Source of the DNA: Rahnella aquatilis CIP 78.65 = ATCC 33071
Lineage (GTDB): Bacteria; Pseudomonadota; Gammaproteobacteria; Enterobacterales; Enterobacteriaceae
Direction of reading: 5' to 3'
Assembly (NCBI RefSeq): GCF_000241955.1
Contig: NC_016818.1
Coordinates: forward strand, 3,844,001 to 3,908,000
DNA length: 64,000 nucleotides
The notes under the pieces were generated by a model that was not told the origin of the DNA, searched no databases, and saw nothing but the letters and a program-made list of their open reading frames with translations. The first letter of the stretch is position 1. Every line of letters begins with the position of its first letter. This document shows positions 20,628 through 30,109 of this stretch, piece after piece. The position numbers and the translations under genes are program-made.

Positions 20628-20721
20628 TAACTGGCATGATAAGCATTGTCATTCAGTCTTGATTGGCAAAAAGTAAGAATCTCTTTTAACCCCGCAATGT
20701 CAAAAACTCAGTGGTAAATAT

Positions 20722-22872
20722 TCATGTTTCAGGTGAATGATATTCATATATTTCTTTTTTTCCATAGTTATAAAAACCTGAAGGCTTATTAACTACTGCG
20801 TTGAGTATCACTCCATTAATATCAATATTATTTCTGTTAAATACTCTGATTGCGGATTCTATTTCACGTACTGTGCTCTGCTCAAATTTAGCGACCAGCA
20901 TAGATATACCTGCATATCTACCTATAATAACAGCATCGCTTACCGCAAGGGCTGGTGGCGCATCAAGTATGACGAAATCATAATTGTCTGAGGCCCAATG
21001 TATAAGATCGTGATACTGCTTACGCAGCAAAAGCTCTGAAGGGTTTTTTGACAACTTCCCGCGAGTGATAATATCCAGTCGGGGGATTTTAGTGCTCTGA
21101 ACAGCTTCCTGATATGTGATTGAACCCGTAATGGCCTCTGTTAACCCGACGTTCTTAATATCGAAGATCCGATGCGCGTATCCTTTTCGCATGTCACAGT
21201 CAATATATAAGACCCGCTTTTCACCCTGACTCACTACCACTGCAAGGTTGGAGCTGATGAATGTTTTACCTACCTCCGGGGTGGCACCGGAAATCATCAG
21301 CACATTTGAACCAGCTTCCATCATTGAGAAATACAAGCTGGTTCTTAAATTCCTCAGGGCTTCTATCGCAATATCTGATGTTTTTTCAAGGGCTAACAAA
21401 CTAACAGGCCGAGTATCTCTCATAGAATTAGAATAGTGGTTATTCCTCCACTCTGACAAAGGTACATTCGAAACGACATTAAGACCGATATCTTCAAGTA
21501 TTTCTGCGGAATCGATACCCTGCTGCAATGAGACTTTTGCCAGTATAAATCCAACTGAGGAAATCAATCCCAGGCAAGCAAAGATAAATATTGCCAGGGC
21601 TTTATTAGGCTTGACCGGTTTTAATCCTGTGACGGCACGGTCGATAATTCTGACAGAGCCAATTGTACTTGCCTGGCTGATTTTAAGTTCCTGTTGCTTA
21701 TTCAACAACTGCATATAAATGAGCTGACCCGATTGGACATCACGCGTCAATCTGACGACTTCCTGTTGCATCAGAGGCAAGGTGCTGACTTTTTCATTCA
21801 GATTTTTCTTTTCATCTTTCAGAACCTGGATTTTTTCAATCAATGCTAAGTAAGCCGGATGTTGTGTGGTATATAGTTTTGAAATTTCGGTTTCTTTAAG
21901 GATAAGCTGATTAATCTGGCCATCGAGTTGCACCATGCTATCGAGAGTTGATTTTGCTTCCATCGGTAAATCAACGGAATTATTACGGCTTCTGAAGGCG
22001 TTTAATTTCGTTTCCGCGATACCGAGATTGTTTTTTACCAGTGGAAGCTGACTCTTAATAAATCCCAGACTCTTCTCTGCTTCTTCCGCTTTTCGATGAA
22101 TACTTTGAAGAGCATAGCAATCAATAATTGTCTGAAGGATGTTCTTAATTTGTTTACGATCCCTGCCATTGTAGCTAATAGTCAAAATACCGGTATCTTT
22201 ACCCTGATCGATGACGTTAACATTAGCCCGTAACTCCTCAATGACCTTGAGTACTTCAACTTTAGTAACAGAAAACTTATCTCCCTTGAGAGCATTTATT
22301 TCGTTCACTTCAATACGAAATTCAGGAGTATCCAGTATCTTCCCTGCCATTCCTGATACGGTAGCACCGGATGGTGACGTTATCTGATACTCAGCGTTAC
22401 TGAGAATTTCAAGAGTATAAGAATCTCCGATAACACCTCCGCGTGGCTCAAAGATATCCACCGAAATCCGCGGCACTCCAGGCTGTGAATAACGTCGTAT
22501 CGCCTCTCCAATGATGGGGAAACTGGTAAAACGAACTTCAGTATCCAGATTCAATTGAGTAACCGTTTCTCCAAGGATTGCCCGAGAGGTAATCAGTTGC
22601 ATTTCTGTTGCAGAAACAGGCGATTTCGCCGGCAATAATTGCGAGATATTACTCATCATGTCGATTTCGCCTGAGGGATCGACCTGAACTAAAGCATCAG
22701 CATGATAAACCGGGGATGATAAAAAGGCATATAACAAACCGATAAAAACAAAAATAAACGTAATCACAATAATAATGTATCTTTTATCAATGATAGCTCC
22801 CATGTTTTTACGTAAATCAAACTCGTCCGGGATATTTTTATTTCCTGACTGCCCCGTTATTTTTTCAATCAT
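20722..22872 (-). CDS. wzc: Polysaccharide co-polymerase and tyrosine autokinase Wzc, locus A
   Basis: The 716-residue BY-kinase has an N-terminal Wzz domain (first membrane helix about 31-52), a periplasmic coiled-coil region (about 255-400), and a second helix near 425-447 after GLKPVKPNKALA. The C-terminal kinase has Walker A SGATPEVGKTFISSN, Walker A' VLYIDCDMRKG and Walker B FVILDAPPAL. It works with Wza to control chain length and export and is reset by the phosphatase Wzb. The C-terminal tyrosine tail is short (YNYGKKEIYEY). It overlaps wzb by 4 bases. Confidence 0.95.
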   Translation of the reverse strand: MIEKITGQSGNKNIPDEFDLRKNMGAIIDKRYIIIVITFIFVFIGLLYAFLSSPVYHADALVQVDPSGEIDMMSNISQLLPAKSPVSATEMQLITSRAILGETVTQLNLDTEVRFTSFPIIGEAIRRYSQPGVPRISVDIFEPRGGVIGDSYTLEILSNAEYQITSPSGATVSGMAGKILDTPEFRIEVNEINALKGDKFSVTKVEVLKVIEELRANVNVIDQGKDTGILTISYNGRDRKQIKNILQTIIDCYALQSIHRKAEEAEKSLGFIKSQLPLVKNNLGIAETKLNAFRSRNNSVDLPMEAKSTLDSMVQLDGQINQLILKETEISKLYTTQHPAYLALIEKIQVLKDEKKNLNEKVSTLPLMQQEVVRLTRDVQSGQLIYMQLLNKQQELKISQASTIGSVRIIDRAVTGLKPVKPNKALAIFIFACLGLISSVGFILAKVSLQQGIDSAEILEDIGLNVVSNVPLSEWRNNHYSNSMRDTRPVSLLALEKTSDIAIEALRNLRTSLYFSMMEAGSNVLMISGATPEVGKTFISSNLAVVVSQGEKRVLYIDCDMRKGYAHRIFDIKNVGLTEAITGSITYQEAVQSTKIPRLDIITRGKLSKNPSELLLRKQYHDLIHWASDNYDFVILDAPPALAVSDAVIIGRYAGISMLVAKFEQSTVREIESAIRVFNRNNIDINGVILNAVVNKPSGFYNYGKKEIYEYHSPET

Positions 22873-23318
22873 TTTAAACCCTGATAATCTAAAGCAGCCT
22901 TCCAGCCAGATACTGACTCTTTTATAAGAGAGAATATATAATCAAATGCTTCCATATCTTTTCCATAAGGATCGGGAATTTCTTTGCGCTGATTCCAGTG
23001 GCCCAGCAACATAATTTTCCCTCTGATTTCGGGTAAAGAATGAGTGATAGCACTGATATGCGTCCGCTCCATCACCAGGATAAGATCGAACTCCTTACCC
23101 CTTTCTGGTGTGAACGGCTTCGCCTTATGATTTTCCAGTGATATCCCGTGGCGTTCAGCCACCATTTTTGCCATGTGATCAGCCTCTTGTCCGTTAAGCG
23201 CAGACAAGCCTGCCGACTGTATATTTTTTTCAGGCAGCCTTTGTTTCATCAGGGCTTCGGCAATCGGTGAGCGACATATATTCCCCACGCATACCACCAG
23301 GATAGAATTAAATATCAC
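22869..23318 (-). CDS. wzb: Low-molecular-weight protein tyrosine phosphatase Wzb, locus A
   Basis: The 149-residue phosphatase has the P-loop CVGNICRS (CX5R, catalytic Cys near residue 10) and the general-acid Asp in IPDPYGKD near residue 115. It removes phosphates from the tyrosine tail of Wzc, the cycle needed for exopolysaccharide export. Its stop overlaps the wzc start by 4 bases and its start lies 6 bases after wza. Confidence 0.95.
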   Translation of the reverse strand: MIFNSILVVCVGNICRSPIAEALMKQRLPEKNIQSAGLSALNGQEADHMAKMVAERHGISLENHKAKPFTPERGKEFDLILVMERTHISAITHSLPEIRGKIMLLGHWNQRKEIPDPYGKDMEAFDYIFSLIKESVSGWKAALDYQGLK

Positions 23319-23324
23319 CTTTTC

Positions 23325-24455
23325 TTACCAGTTCCGAATATAATGGGCAGTTTCCGTCAGATCGTGAATCCCGGTAATGGTTGGCAATAATTGTCCGATA
23401 ATGCGGTTCCATTTAGCCAGTGGAGCTGTCGTCACATAAACAATATCGTAAGGCTCAAGCAGGAATTCGGTTCCCAGCACCAGTGCTGCAGCATCACTTG
23501 CATTCAACTGGTAAATGTTCGCTATTTTCTTTTTAGCATCCCCTTTCAGGGTTCTGATGACAAATACCCCTGTGGCATCCGCCGTTAACGGATCCATGCC
23601 TTCGGCATTAGAGAGGGCTTCGGTCAGTGTCATGCCACTACGATCCATGCGTAATGTTTTTTGCTTTTTCACTTCGCCCATCACGAACACTTTCAGCTCG
23701 TCGTTTCTCGGGACATAAAGAATATCTCCCGGCTCAAGCAAACGATTCTGCCGCATATCTCCATGCTTCATTAATGACTGCAGTGAAATGAGGGATTTCT
23801 CGCCATTATGCGACAACACAATATTATTCCAGTCTGCATTTTCACTTAATCCCCCCGCCAGATTAATTGCGTCCATAATGGTCATGGGAACGTTAGTAAC
23901 AGGTAACTGACCGGATTTTTCCACCTCACCGGTGACATAGACTTTCTGCGAGCGGAACGTCGCAACATTGACATCGACCTGCGGCGACTGGATATATTGG
24001 GTGAGTCTGGCGGTAATATCACGACGAATTTCAGAGGTCGTTTTGCCTGCCACTTTGACCATACCTATATAAGGGTAAAATATGGCACCCTCGGCGTTAA
24101 CCCAGTTTCCGGCATCGCCGGCACTTCGATACTGACCAGCAGGTGTCGTCAGTTCAGGGTGATCCCATACCGTAATTGTTAATATATCGCCGATGCCAAC
24201 ATAGTACTGGTACTTGTTAACACGTGAATCAAGGTCGCTATTGACTGTCGCAATGGCAGGATGACGACCAAGTGATTCCACCAGTTTAGGCGTGATGGGA
24301 TAAATATCGACCATCGCATCAATATCCTGATAAGGGCCGTTTTCTTTCACGACATTTTTACCGGAAGTACTGAAACCGATACCAGGCGATAACGTACATC
24401 CACAAAGCGATACTACAAATATGATGAGTGGGATAGTAACAATCTTACCTTTCAT
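23325..24455 (-). CDS. wza: Outer-membrane polysaccharide export lipoprotein Wza, locus A
   Basis: The 376-residue lipoprotein has the signal [20 protein letters not shown], with lipobox LCGC. The polysaccharide export domain (Poly_export) starts near [18 protein letters not shown], followed by SLBB domains ([32 protein letters not shown]). The C-terminal amphipathic helix ends ...[11 protein letters not shown]. Wza octamers form the outer-membrane channel for the polymer. It is the first gene after the ops element and starts the wza-wzb-wzc unit. Confidence 0.96.
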   Translation of the reverse strand: MKGKIVTIPLIIFVVSLCGCTLSPGIGFSTSGKNVVKENGPYQDIDAMVDIYPITPKLVESLGRHPAIATVNSDLDSRVNKYQYYVGIGDILTITVWDHPELTTPAGQYRSAGDAGNWVNAEGAIFYPYIGMVKVAGKTTSEIRRDITARLTQYIQSPQVDVNVATFRSQKVYVTGEVEKSGQLPVTNVPMTIMDAINLAGGLSENADWNNIVLSHNGEKSLISLQSLMKHGDMRQNRLLEPGDILYVPRNDELKVFVMGEVKKQKTLRMDRSGMTLTEALSNAEGMDPLTADATGVFVIRTLKGDAKKKIANIYQLNASDAAALVLGTEFLLEPYDIVYVTTAPLAKWNRIIGQLLPTITGIHDLTETAHYIRNW

Positions 24456-24593
24456 GACGTTTTAACCGTTTATTTTCATGGGGAGTAGATTTAATTTTGG
24501 TGTTCTTTGCAAAATCCTCACAAGGAGTCTGGAGGGAATGTTGTTACTCAATTCAGGGATCGATAAATATTGCACTAGCATTGAGTATTTTTT

Positions 24594-24627
24594 CACGCTA
24601 CCGCCCATGGATGTTGTAGATATCCAT
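24594..24627 (-). promoter_or_regulatory. JUMPstart-like element with ops site (RfaH recruitment) upstream of wza
   Basis: On the minus strand the window holds GGCGGTAGCGTG at 24605..24594, a perfect match to the 12-base ops element. Directly upstream is a small inverted repeat, ATGGAT (24627..24622) and ATCCAT (24612..24607). This parallels the stem-loop in the JUMPstart leader of enterobacterial O-antigen and capsule operons. ops lies about 140 bases before the wza start, in the direction of transcription. RfaH binds paused polymerase at ops and prevents early termination in long operons, so the 11-kb locus A operon is probably RfaH-dependent. Confidence 0.85.
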
Positions 24628-24732
24628 TAGAATAATGAAAACGCTAATAAGCACTTTACAAAAAATATAATAACAACCTATCTCCGCTTAAAAGAAGCAG
24701 AATTTGAACATATCTTAAACTCAGTATAATGC

Positions 24733-24761
24733 CGACGATAATAAAAGATCACTTATCGTCG
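24733..24761 (-). terminator. Hairpin after the WecA-like gene
   Basis: A 9-base stem, CGACGATAA/TTATCGTCG with an 11-base loop, lies immediately after the stop of the WecA-like gene. The T-tract is weak. It probably separates that gene from the ops-controlled wza operon. Apart from the ops element, I see nothing else in the rest of 24456-24764. Confidence 0.6.
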
Positions 24762-24764
24762 CAT

Positions 24765-25838
24765 TTATTGCACTGATATTTCTATGGTTTTATTATGAGA
24801 CTCATCTCCTGGGGAGACTTCTGAGTATTTTGTATGAATCACCAGCCAGTGACGAACTAAACAATAGGTGACAAAAATCAGGCAGAATAAAAATAAAGAC
24901 AGCAGTTCATTTACTTTAAGAATGTTTAATCCGATACCAAATACATTCATCCCAAAAGAGACAAGAAGAATAATACTGAGAGTTTTTTTATTTGAGAAAC
25001 CATAATTTATGAGCACGTGGTGCAGATGCGTTCTGTCTGGCTGGAAAGGAGAATTTCTTCGAATGAGACGCCCAAACATCACCGCAACCAGATCCATCAG
25101 TGGGACAGCGATCAACCAGATTGCCGTTGCAGGTGTCATCACAGCATTATATTCCCCGGTGGCTAGCATGATAGCCCAGATAACCGTAAACCCAAGGAAT
25201 GTACTCCCCGCATCTCCCATAAAAATTTTCAACCTGGAACAGCTGACATTCAGGAGAATGAAAGGAACAATTGCCGCAATAAAAAGCTGACAGTACAGCG
25301 CCATATGCATTTGCCCTGCCACAGCAAAGCAGATTGCCAATCCCGTAAATGACAGAATACTTAACCCGCCTAACAGCCCGTCAATTCCATCTATCATATT
25401 GAAAGCATTAACTGATGCCCAGACAGCCAGCAATGAGACAGGGAAACTTAGGATCCCCAACCTGAGCTCGTAATTGTTCCACAAATTGCCGAAAGAGCTA
25501 ATATATACGCCGTCAGACATAATGATAATTGCACCTGCCGCCTGAACAATCACGCGAAGAAATACTGAAAGTGCATAGCGATCGTCAAGAACACCGATAC
25601 AAACCAGAAGGAAGCTACTCATCAGAAAAGCATTGTTGTGTGCAACGGAAGGAAAAAAAAGTAAATTTATTACCACCACCGTGAGATAGATAGCAATGCC
25701 GCCTACCAGCGGAATATTACTGCTGTGTTTTTTTCTGTAATCAGGCTTGTCGACCAGTTTTAATTTAATACTTATCGCTCTCACCGCCAGTAAAAAAATA
25801 AAACAAATGATAGGGGTGGCAAATAAAAATCCGTACAT
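24765..25838 (-). CDS. WecA-like undecaprenyl-phosphate sugar-1-phosphate transferase
   Basis: This polytopic protein of the MraY/WecA family (357 residues from the ATG at 25838) would start the locus A repeat unit by moving a HexNAc-1-phosphate to undecaprenyl phosphate. Motifs: LVDKPDYRKKHSSNIPLVGG near the N-terminus, VLDDRYAL (Asp pair), NAFNMIDGIDGLLGGLS, FMGDAGSTFLG and RTHLHHVL. I prefer the ATG at 25838 because AAGGA precedes it; an ATG at 25859 lacks a ribosome-binding site. It is probably a paralogue of the enterobacterial common antigen wecA, because no ECA genes surround it. Confidence 0.88.
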   Translation of the reverse strand: MYGFLFATPIICFIFLLAVRAISIKLKLVDKPDYRKKHSSNIPLVGGIAIYLTVVVINLLFFPSVAHNNAFLMSSFLLVCIGVLDDRYALSVFLRVIVQAAGAIIIMSDGVYISSFGNLWNNYELRLGILSFPVSLLAVWASVNAFNMIDGIDGLLGGLSILSFTGLAICFAVAGQMHMALYCQLFIAAIVPFILLNVSCSRLKIFMGDAGSTFLGFTVIWAIMLATGEYNAVMTPATAIWLIAVPLMDLVAVMFGRLIRRNSPFQPDRTHLHHVLINYGFSNKKTLSIILLVSFGMNVFGIGLNILKVNELLSLFLFCLIFVTYCLVRHWLVIHTKYSEVSPGDESHNKTIEISVQ

Positions 25839-26129
25839 TCCGTTAGCATCCTTTTCCATGGAATTTTTATTTTCAACAGTTCAACTAAGCTTGGCAATTT
25901 ATAGGAACGGAAAGTAAAAAGCAACATCTGGAAACAAGTTTGATTTGAAAGTTGAGAAGAAGAACATGAAAACAACACGTGTAATTAATATAATACTAAG
26001 CATACAAAAAACTAATTATTTGCTGCAACTAATAACGCATGCCAATAATTAAACGAGCTCACACAGACTATCTATATTAATGGCAATACTTGAAACAATA
26101 AAACATTTACAAAACATATCAATTCCATA

Positions 26130-26161
26130 AATAATGGAGAGGCTATTGCCTCTCCATTATT
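26130..26161 (-). terminator. Terminator after speC
   Basis: A perfect 13-base stem (AATAATGGAGAGG/CCTCTCCATTATT) with a 6-base loop lies 40 bases after the speC stop. The minus-strand right arm runs into TATTTATGG. The stretch 25860-26129 to its left is AT-rich, shows no gene, and presumably holds the promoter of the WecA-like gene. Confidence 0.85.
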
Positions 26162-26200
26162 TGAGAACCAGCAAGTGGATAATTTATGTTTTATAGGGAA

Positions 26201-28363
26201 TTACGCAGAAACCACATACCCCATCACACGCTTCCAGCCGACCGTTTTTTTCTCAATATACACACCCTGTAATTCCGGCGAGAAACCCGGCAGCAAATTG
26301 ATGCCTTCTTCCAGCGCCATAAAATAGCGCTGAACCGCCCCGCCCCATAATTCACCCGGCACGACACACAGCACGCCAGGAGGATATGGCAGCGCGCCTT
26401 CTGCGGCGATACGGCCTTCGGCATCACCAATCGCCACCAGTTCGATGTTATCGCGAATAAATTCGTTATGCGCATCCTGCGCATTCATCACTACCTTCGG
26501 GAAACTCTTCTCACGGAACATCTCTTTCTGTAACTCTTTCACATCAAAGCTGACGTAGAGATTATGCATTTCCTGGCACAGCTGGCGGATGGTGTAATTG
26601 CGGTAGCGGTCTTCGTTTTTACGATACACCGTCGGCAACACTTCGCTGAGCGGCGCATCTTCTTCGATGTACTGCTCAAAGCGCACCAGTTCTTCCACCA
26701 GCAACTGCATTTTGGCTGGTGTTTCCGCCGGGGTCAGCAGGAACAAAATCGAGTTCAGGTCACATTTCTCCGGCACGATGCCATTCTCGCGCAGATAGTT
26801 CGCCAGAATGGTCGCCGGAATGCCGAACTCCGTGTATTTACCGCTGGAAGCCTCAATGCCCGGCGTGGTCAGCAGCAGCTTGCACGGATCAACAAAATAC
26901 TGTTTTTCGGCATAACCGTCGAAGGCGTGCCAGCGTTCACCCGGCACAAAATCAAAGAAACGCACATCGTTGGCCATTTCATTGGTTTCGTGATCCTGCC
27001 AGCGTTTGCCGCCGACGGTTGGAGGAACGAACGGTAAAATCATCGAGCACTGATCAAGCAGCATTTTGCGGGTTTCGATGCCAAGCTTCACGCACTCCAT
27101 CCACATGTGTTTTCCGCTGCCACCGGCATGAATGCGCGCATTGACGTCCAGCGCGGCAAACAACGGGTAAAACGGGCTGGTCGACGCATGCATCATAAAC
27201 GCATTGTTGAGTTTTTTATGGCTGCAATGACGTTTCTGGCCTTTGATATGATTGTCTTTTTTGTGGATCTGCGAGGTCTGAGAGAATCCGGCCTGCTGCT
27301 TATGTACCGACTGCGTAACGATAATGCCAGGGTCATTTTCGTTAAGCTCCAGCAGCAGCGGCGAGCATTCTTTCATCATCGGAATAAATTGCTCGTAACC
27401 GACCCATGCGGAATCAAACAGGATGTAATCACACAGATGACCGATTTTATCGACCACCTGACGCGCGTTGTACACGGTACCGTCATAAGTACCAAGCTGA
27501 ATAATCGCCAGACGGAACGGACGTTTTTCTGCCGCGCGGTGAGGTGCCACTTCTTTGATTTGTTTGCGCAGATAGGCCTCATCGAAACAGGCCGCATCAA
27601 TACCGCCGATAAAGCCGAACGGATTACGCGCTGTCTCGAGATAAACCGGCGTAGCGCCCGCCTGCAACAGCGCACCATGATGGTTTGATTTGTGATTATT
27701 ACGATCGAACAGCACCAGGTCATCGCGGGTCAGCAGCGCGTTGGTAACGACTTTATTGGCCGCAGACGTGCCGTTGAGCACGAAATAGGTTTTATCTGCG
27801 CTGAAGACTTTAGCCGCATACTTTTGGGCATCTTTCGCTGAACCTTCGTGGATCAGTAAATCGCCCAGTTTGACGTCCGCGTTACACATGTCAGAGCGAA
27901 AAATATTCGGGCCATAGAAATCATAAAACTGGCGCCCCGCCGGATGACGACGAAAAAACTCACCGCCCTGATGTCCCGGACAGGCGAAAGTGGCGTTCTC
28001 CATCTCGACATACTTTTTCAGCGTATCGAAAAACGGCGGGAACAGCGCTTCTTCATAAGCCTGCGCGGCAGATTCAATCTGCGCGGCATAAAATGCCTGA
28101 CTGGCGTCCGACAGCGTGATTACGCCTTTCAGCAACGGCAGAAACTCAGGTAATACCTGCTCCGTACCCTGCACCGCAACAAACGCGGGAATACCAAATC
28201 CCAGCGTTTCAATCTCCGCCAGCCTGCCGTGATTCAGGTCTCCGACAGAAATAATGATGGCCGCAACGTCCGCGTAATCGGCGCGACGCAGATCAACGAC
28301 CAGACGTGCAGTCTGGAGATAAGGGGCGACGGAAGCGCTTGCTGCAAGTTTTAAGTGTTTCAT
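26201..28363 (-). CDS. speC: Ornithine decarboxylase, constitutive type
   Basis: SpeC decarboxylates L-ornithine to putrescine with PLP. The 720-residue protein has an N-terminal wing domain (about 1-110) and ENATFACPGHQGGEFFRRHP. It then has GTSAANKVVTNALL, the PLP lysine in VTQSVHKQQAGFSQTSQIH, and the C-terminal PYPPGVLCVVPGE. It matches E. coli SpeC (711 residues) along its whole length. In E. coli it lies after mltC-nupG; here locus A separates it from mltC. It reads away from tRNA-Phe. Confidence 0.96.
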   Translation of the reverse strand: MKHLKLAASASVAPYLQTARLVVDLRRADYADVAAIIISVGDLNHGRLAEIETLGFGIPAFVAVQGTEQVLPEFLPLLKGVITLSDASQAFYAAQIESAAQAYEEALFPPFFDTLKKYVEMENATFACPGHQGGEFFRRHPAGRQFYDFYGPNIFRSDMCNADVKLGDLLIHEGSAKDAQKYAAKVFSADKTYFVLNGTSAANKVVTNALLTRDDLVLFDRNNHKSNHHGALLQAGATPVYLETARNPFGFIGGIDAACFDEAYLRKQIKEVAPHRAAEKRPFRLAIIQLGTYDGTVYNARQVVDKIGHLCDYILFDSAWVGYEQFIPMMKECSPLLLELNENDPGIIVTQSVHKQQAGFSQTSQIHKKDNHIKGQKRHCSHKKLNNAFMMHASTSPFYPLFAALDVNARIHAGGSGKHMWMECVKLGIETRKMLLDQCSMILPFVPPTVGGKRWQDHETNEMANDVRFFDFVPGERWHAFDGYAEKQYFVDPCKLLLTTPGIEASSGKYTEFGIPATILANYLRENGIVPEKCDLNSILFLLTPAETPAKMQLLVEELVRFEQYIEEDAPLSEVLPTVYRKNEDRYRNYTIRQLCQEMHNLYVSFDVKELQKEMFREKSFPKVVMNAQDAHNEFIRDNIELVAIGDAEGRIAAEGALPYPPGVLCVVPGELWGGAVQRYFMALEEGINLLPGFSPELQGVYIEKKTVGWKRVMGYVVSA

Positions 28364-29028
28364 TCAGACTCTCAAACGGTTAAGTAAGAGGGTGTGCCAG
28401 ATGGCACGGCAATGAGCGGGATCTTACGTCATACAACCTAAGCGCAGAGTCCGGCCCGGCAATTGACGTTGGCTAAGCGAGATATCGAGTGCAACAGAAC
28501 AATGCCGGTGTGGCAAAGCGGTGACAAATCGGGTTTCAGGCCAGGCCACGTCTGATAGACAACAGTAAAATCAGAAAACGGCTCTGTTTTATTTTCTGTT
28601 TTTAATAATGCCTAACAGCGAGCAAACGGTAGCCTTACCGCATGAAAGGGACTGCAAAAGGAGAAAAACTGAAATCGTGGTGTTTACAGCACCCGGAGAT
28701 CATCATCAGATTGTTTTTGCACTGACCAACAGCGCGATGTGATAAACCAGCCATGCCGCAACCCTCTTGAGCTGTCGCGTGAAAACGGGAACAGAGTTGT
28801 TTAATAAATCGGCGCAATAATGGCATCTTTTACCCCCCTGTTCAACCCTGAACATACTGCGATTTTCTTACAGAATGCGAGATGGATTATGCCCCGGATT
28901 TCAACGCTTTTCGGGTTCATTGCCGGTTGGGAACAGAGGGTAAGCAGCCTGAGCCGTAAGTTAAATCGACAAATCGTCGTAAAAAGCATCAGTCGGGTGA
29001 CGAACCCCGCTGTTGTCACAAAAAGCCG
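28364..29028. other. Intergenic region between speC and tRNA-Phe
   Basis: This 665-base stretch shows no gene I can support. It must hold the speC promoter and leader (right part of the minus strand) and ends at the tRNA-Phe promoter. Short open frames on both strands resemble nothing recognisable. Confidence 0.5.
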
Positions 29029-29057
29029 TTGACGACACATGCCCGATACGGTTTAAT
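29029..29057 (+). promoter_or_regulatory. Promoter of tRNA-Phe
   Basis: The -35 box TTGACG (29029-29034) and the -10 box TTTAAT (29052-29057) are 17 bases apart. They are followed by GCGCCCC, a GC-rich discriminator typical of stringently controlled stable RNA genes. The tRNA begins 11 bases later. Confidence 0.8.
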
Positions 29058-29067
29058 GCGCCCCGTT

Positions 29068-29143
29068 GCCCGGATAGCTCAGTCGGTAGAGCAAGGGATT
29101 GAAAATCCCTGTGTCCTTGGTTCGATTCCGAGTCCGGGCACCA
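29068..29143 (+). tRNA. pheV: tRNA-Phe (anticodon GAA)
   Basis: A complete 76-base cloverleaf with CCA encoded: acceptor GCCCGGA/TCCGGGC, D-arm GCTC AGTCGGTAGA GAGC-type, anticodon loop TTGAAAA within GGGAT/ATCCC, and T-arm GTTCGATTC. It sits next to speC, the position of pheV in E. coli; the symbol rests on that context. Its 3' end serves as the integration site of the island that follows. Confidence 0.96.
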
Positions 29144-29144
29144 T
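29114..29144 (+). repeat. attL: 3' end of tRNA-Phe, left copy of the island repeat
   Basis: The last 30 bases of the tRNA plus one T are repeated at 38058-38087, with one substitution and one missing G. Tyrosine integrases commonly recombine at tRNA 3' ends, so this is the left boundary of the island. Confidence 0.85.
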
Positions 29145-29157
29145 TTTCAGAGCCTGT

Positions 29158-29183
29158 CCGTTAAGGATTGAGATCCTTAACGG
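29158..29183 (+). terminator. Hairpin after tRNA-Phe
   Basis: An 11-base perfect stem, CCGTTAAGGAT/ATCCTTAACGG with a TGAG loop, starts 15 bases after the tRNA. It has no T-tract, so it may end tRNA transcription weakly or protect the 3' end. Between it and the integrase (29184-29407) I see only a second weaker hairpin at 29263-29291. Confidence 0.5.
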
Positions 29184-29407
29184 GCATGACATAAGTACCC
29201 GAAACAGCTTCATGTGATAAATAGGCTTATCGCATCGATTGTTGAACATTCGGGACTAAGAAGCCGGAGAGTGTTCGATGCACTCTCTGGCATTCTCACG
29301 TCATTCCGATAAGAATTTTGACAGTATTCCACCGGTAGTGTCAATCTTATGTAAAGAACCTCCCACTTTTTTGCTTTCAGTCACTTAGATTTAACTCAAG
29401 ATTAATC

Positions 29408-30109
29408 CTATCCTCCAAAAACTTCATCTAACGCTACACGTAAACTGTCCATATTACCTTCCACATACTCCAATGTCACATTGACCGTTGAATGTCCCAG
29501 TAAAGCTTGAACCGTTCTTAGATTTCTATCAGGGGACTTCATCATATTTGTGGCGATAGTATGCCTGAAACGATGAGGTGAAATTTCTGAACGACATTCT
29601 TTGGATAGCCGCCGGAAAAAAGCTCGCAAGTGTTGGGGATCCATACATCCATGTTCATCAGTTCGCTTACTGGAAAACCGGGAAACATTGAAAAGAGGGT
29701 CTTCAGGTTTCGCTTCAAGCGCTAAAGACCTGTCATAAAGCGTCTGCAGCCCGGGACGAAGCCCTTTGGCAATAGGGACAGCATGTTCACGATGATTCTT
29801 TGCTGATTCAGCTCTGAGATTAATGGTCCCGGCCTCAAGATTTATATCGCCAAGCTTTAGATTCAGAAGTTGGTTTTGCCGCATGCCTGTGTATTTAAGA
29901 GTATCGAGCACCGTTAGCCAAAATCAGGCAGGCAGCAAGGCGCATCGCCTTGGATGTTGCACTGTTCCCATTCGCTCCGCTTCATCATAAGACTGCATAA
30001 TAAGATATATACTGCTCATCTGATTAGGTGTCAGGGTTTTCTTACGCTTAATGTCTGGTCGGGCAACGACACCGTTAAAAGGATTCTCCCCACGTAGCGG
30101 TTTGCACTG
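29408..30109 (-). pseudogene. int: Tyrosine-recombinase integrase, N-terminally truncated and interrupted by TGA
   Basis: Reading leftwards from about 30109, one frame gives PLRGENPFNGVVARPDIKRK and then KTLTPNQMSSIYLIMQSYDE, and meets an in-frame TGA at 29926..29924. It continues in the same frame with FWLTVLDTLKYTGMRQNQLL to the end at 29408. The catalytic residues are present: Arg in TGMRQNQLL, His-X-X-Arg in PHRFRHTIATN, His in LLGHSTVNV and Tyr in TLEYVEG. The N-terminal arm-binding part is missing, cut at the junction with the RAQPRD fragment. Its place beside attL fits an island integrase. It cannot make a full enzyme unless the stop is suppressed. Confidence 0.85.

Noticed and set aside
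28635..28826. A 63-codon open frame upstream of tRNA-Phe on the minus strand
   Set aside because: There is no ribosome-binding site, no family resemblance, and the frame overlaps ordinary intergenic DNA; treated as chance.
29263..29291. Hairpin GCCGGAGAGTG/CACTCTCTGGC inside the left end of the island
   Set aside because: It has a G-T wobble, no T-tract and no gene before it, so it was not called as a terminator.
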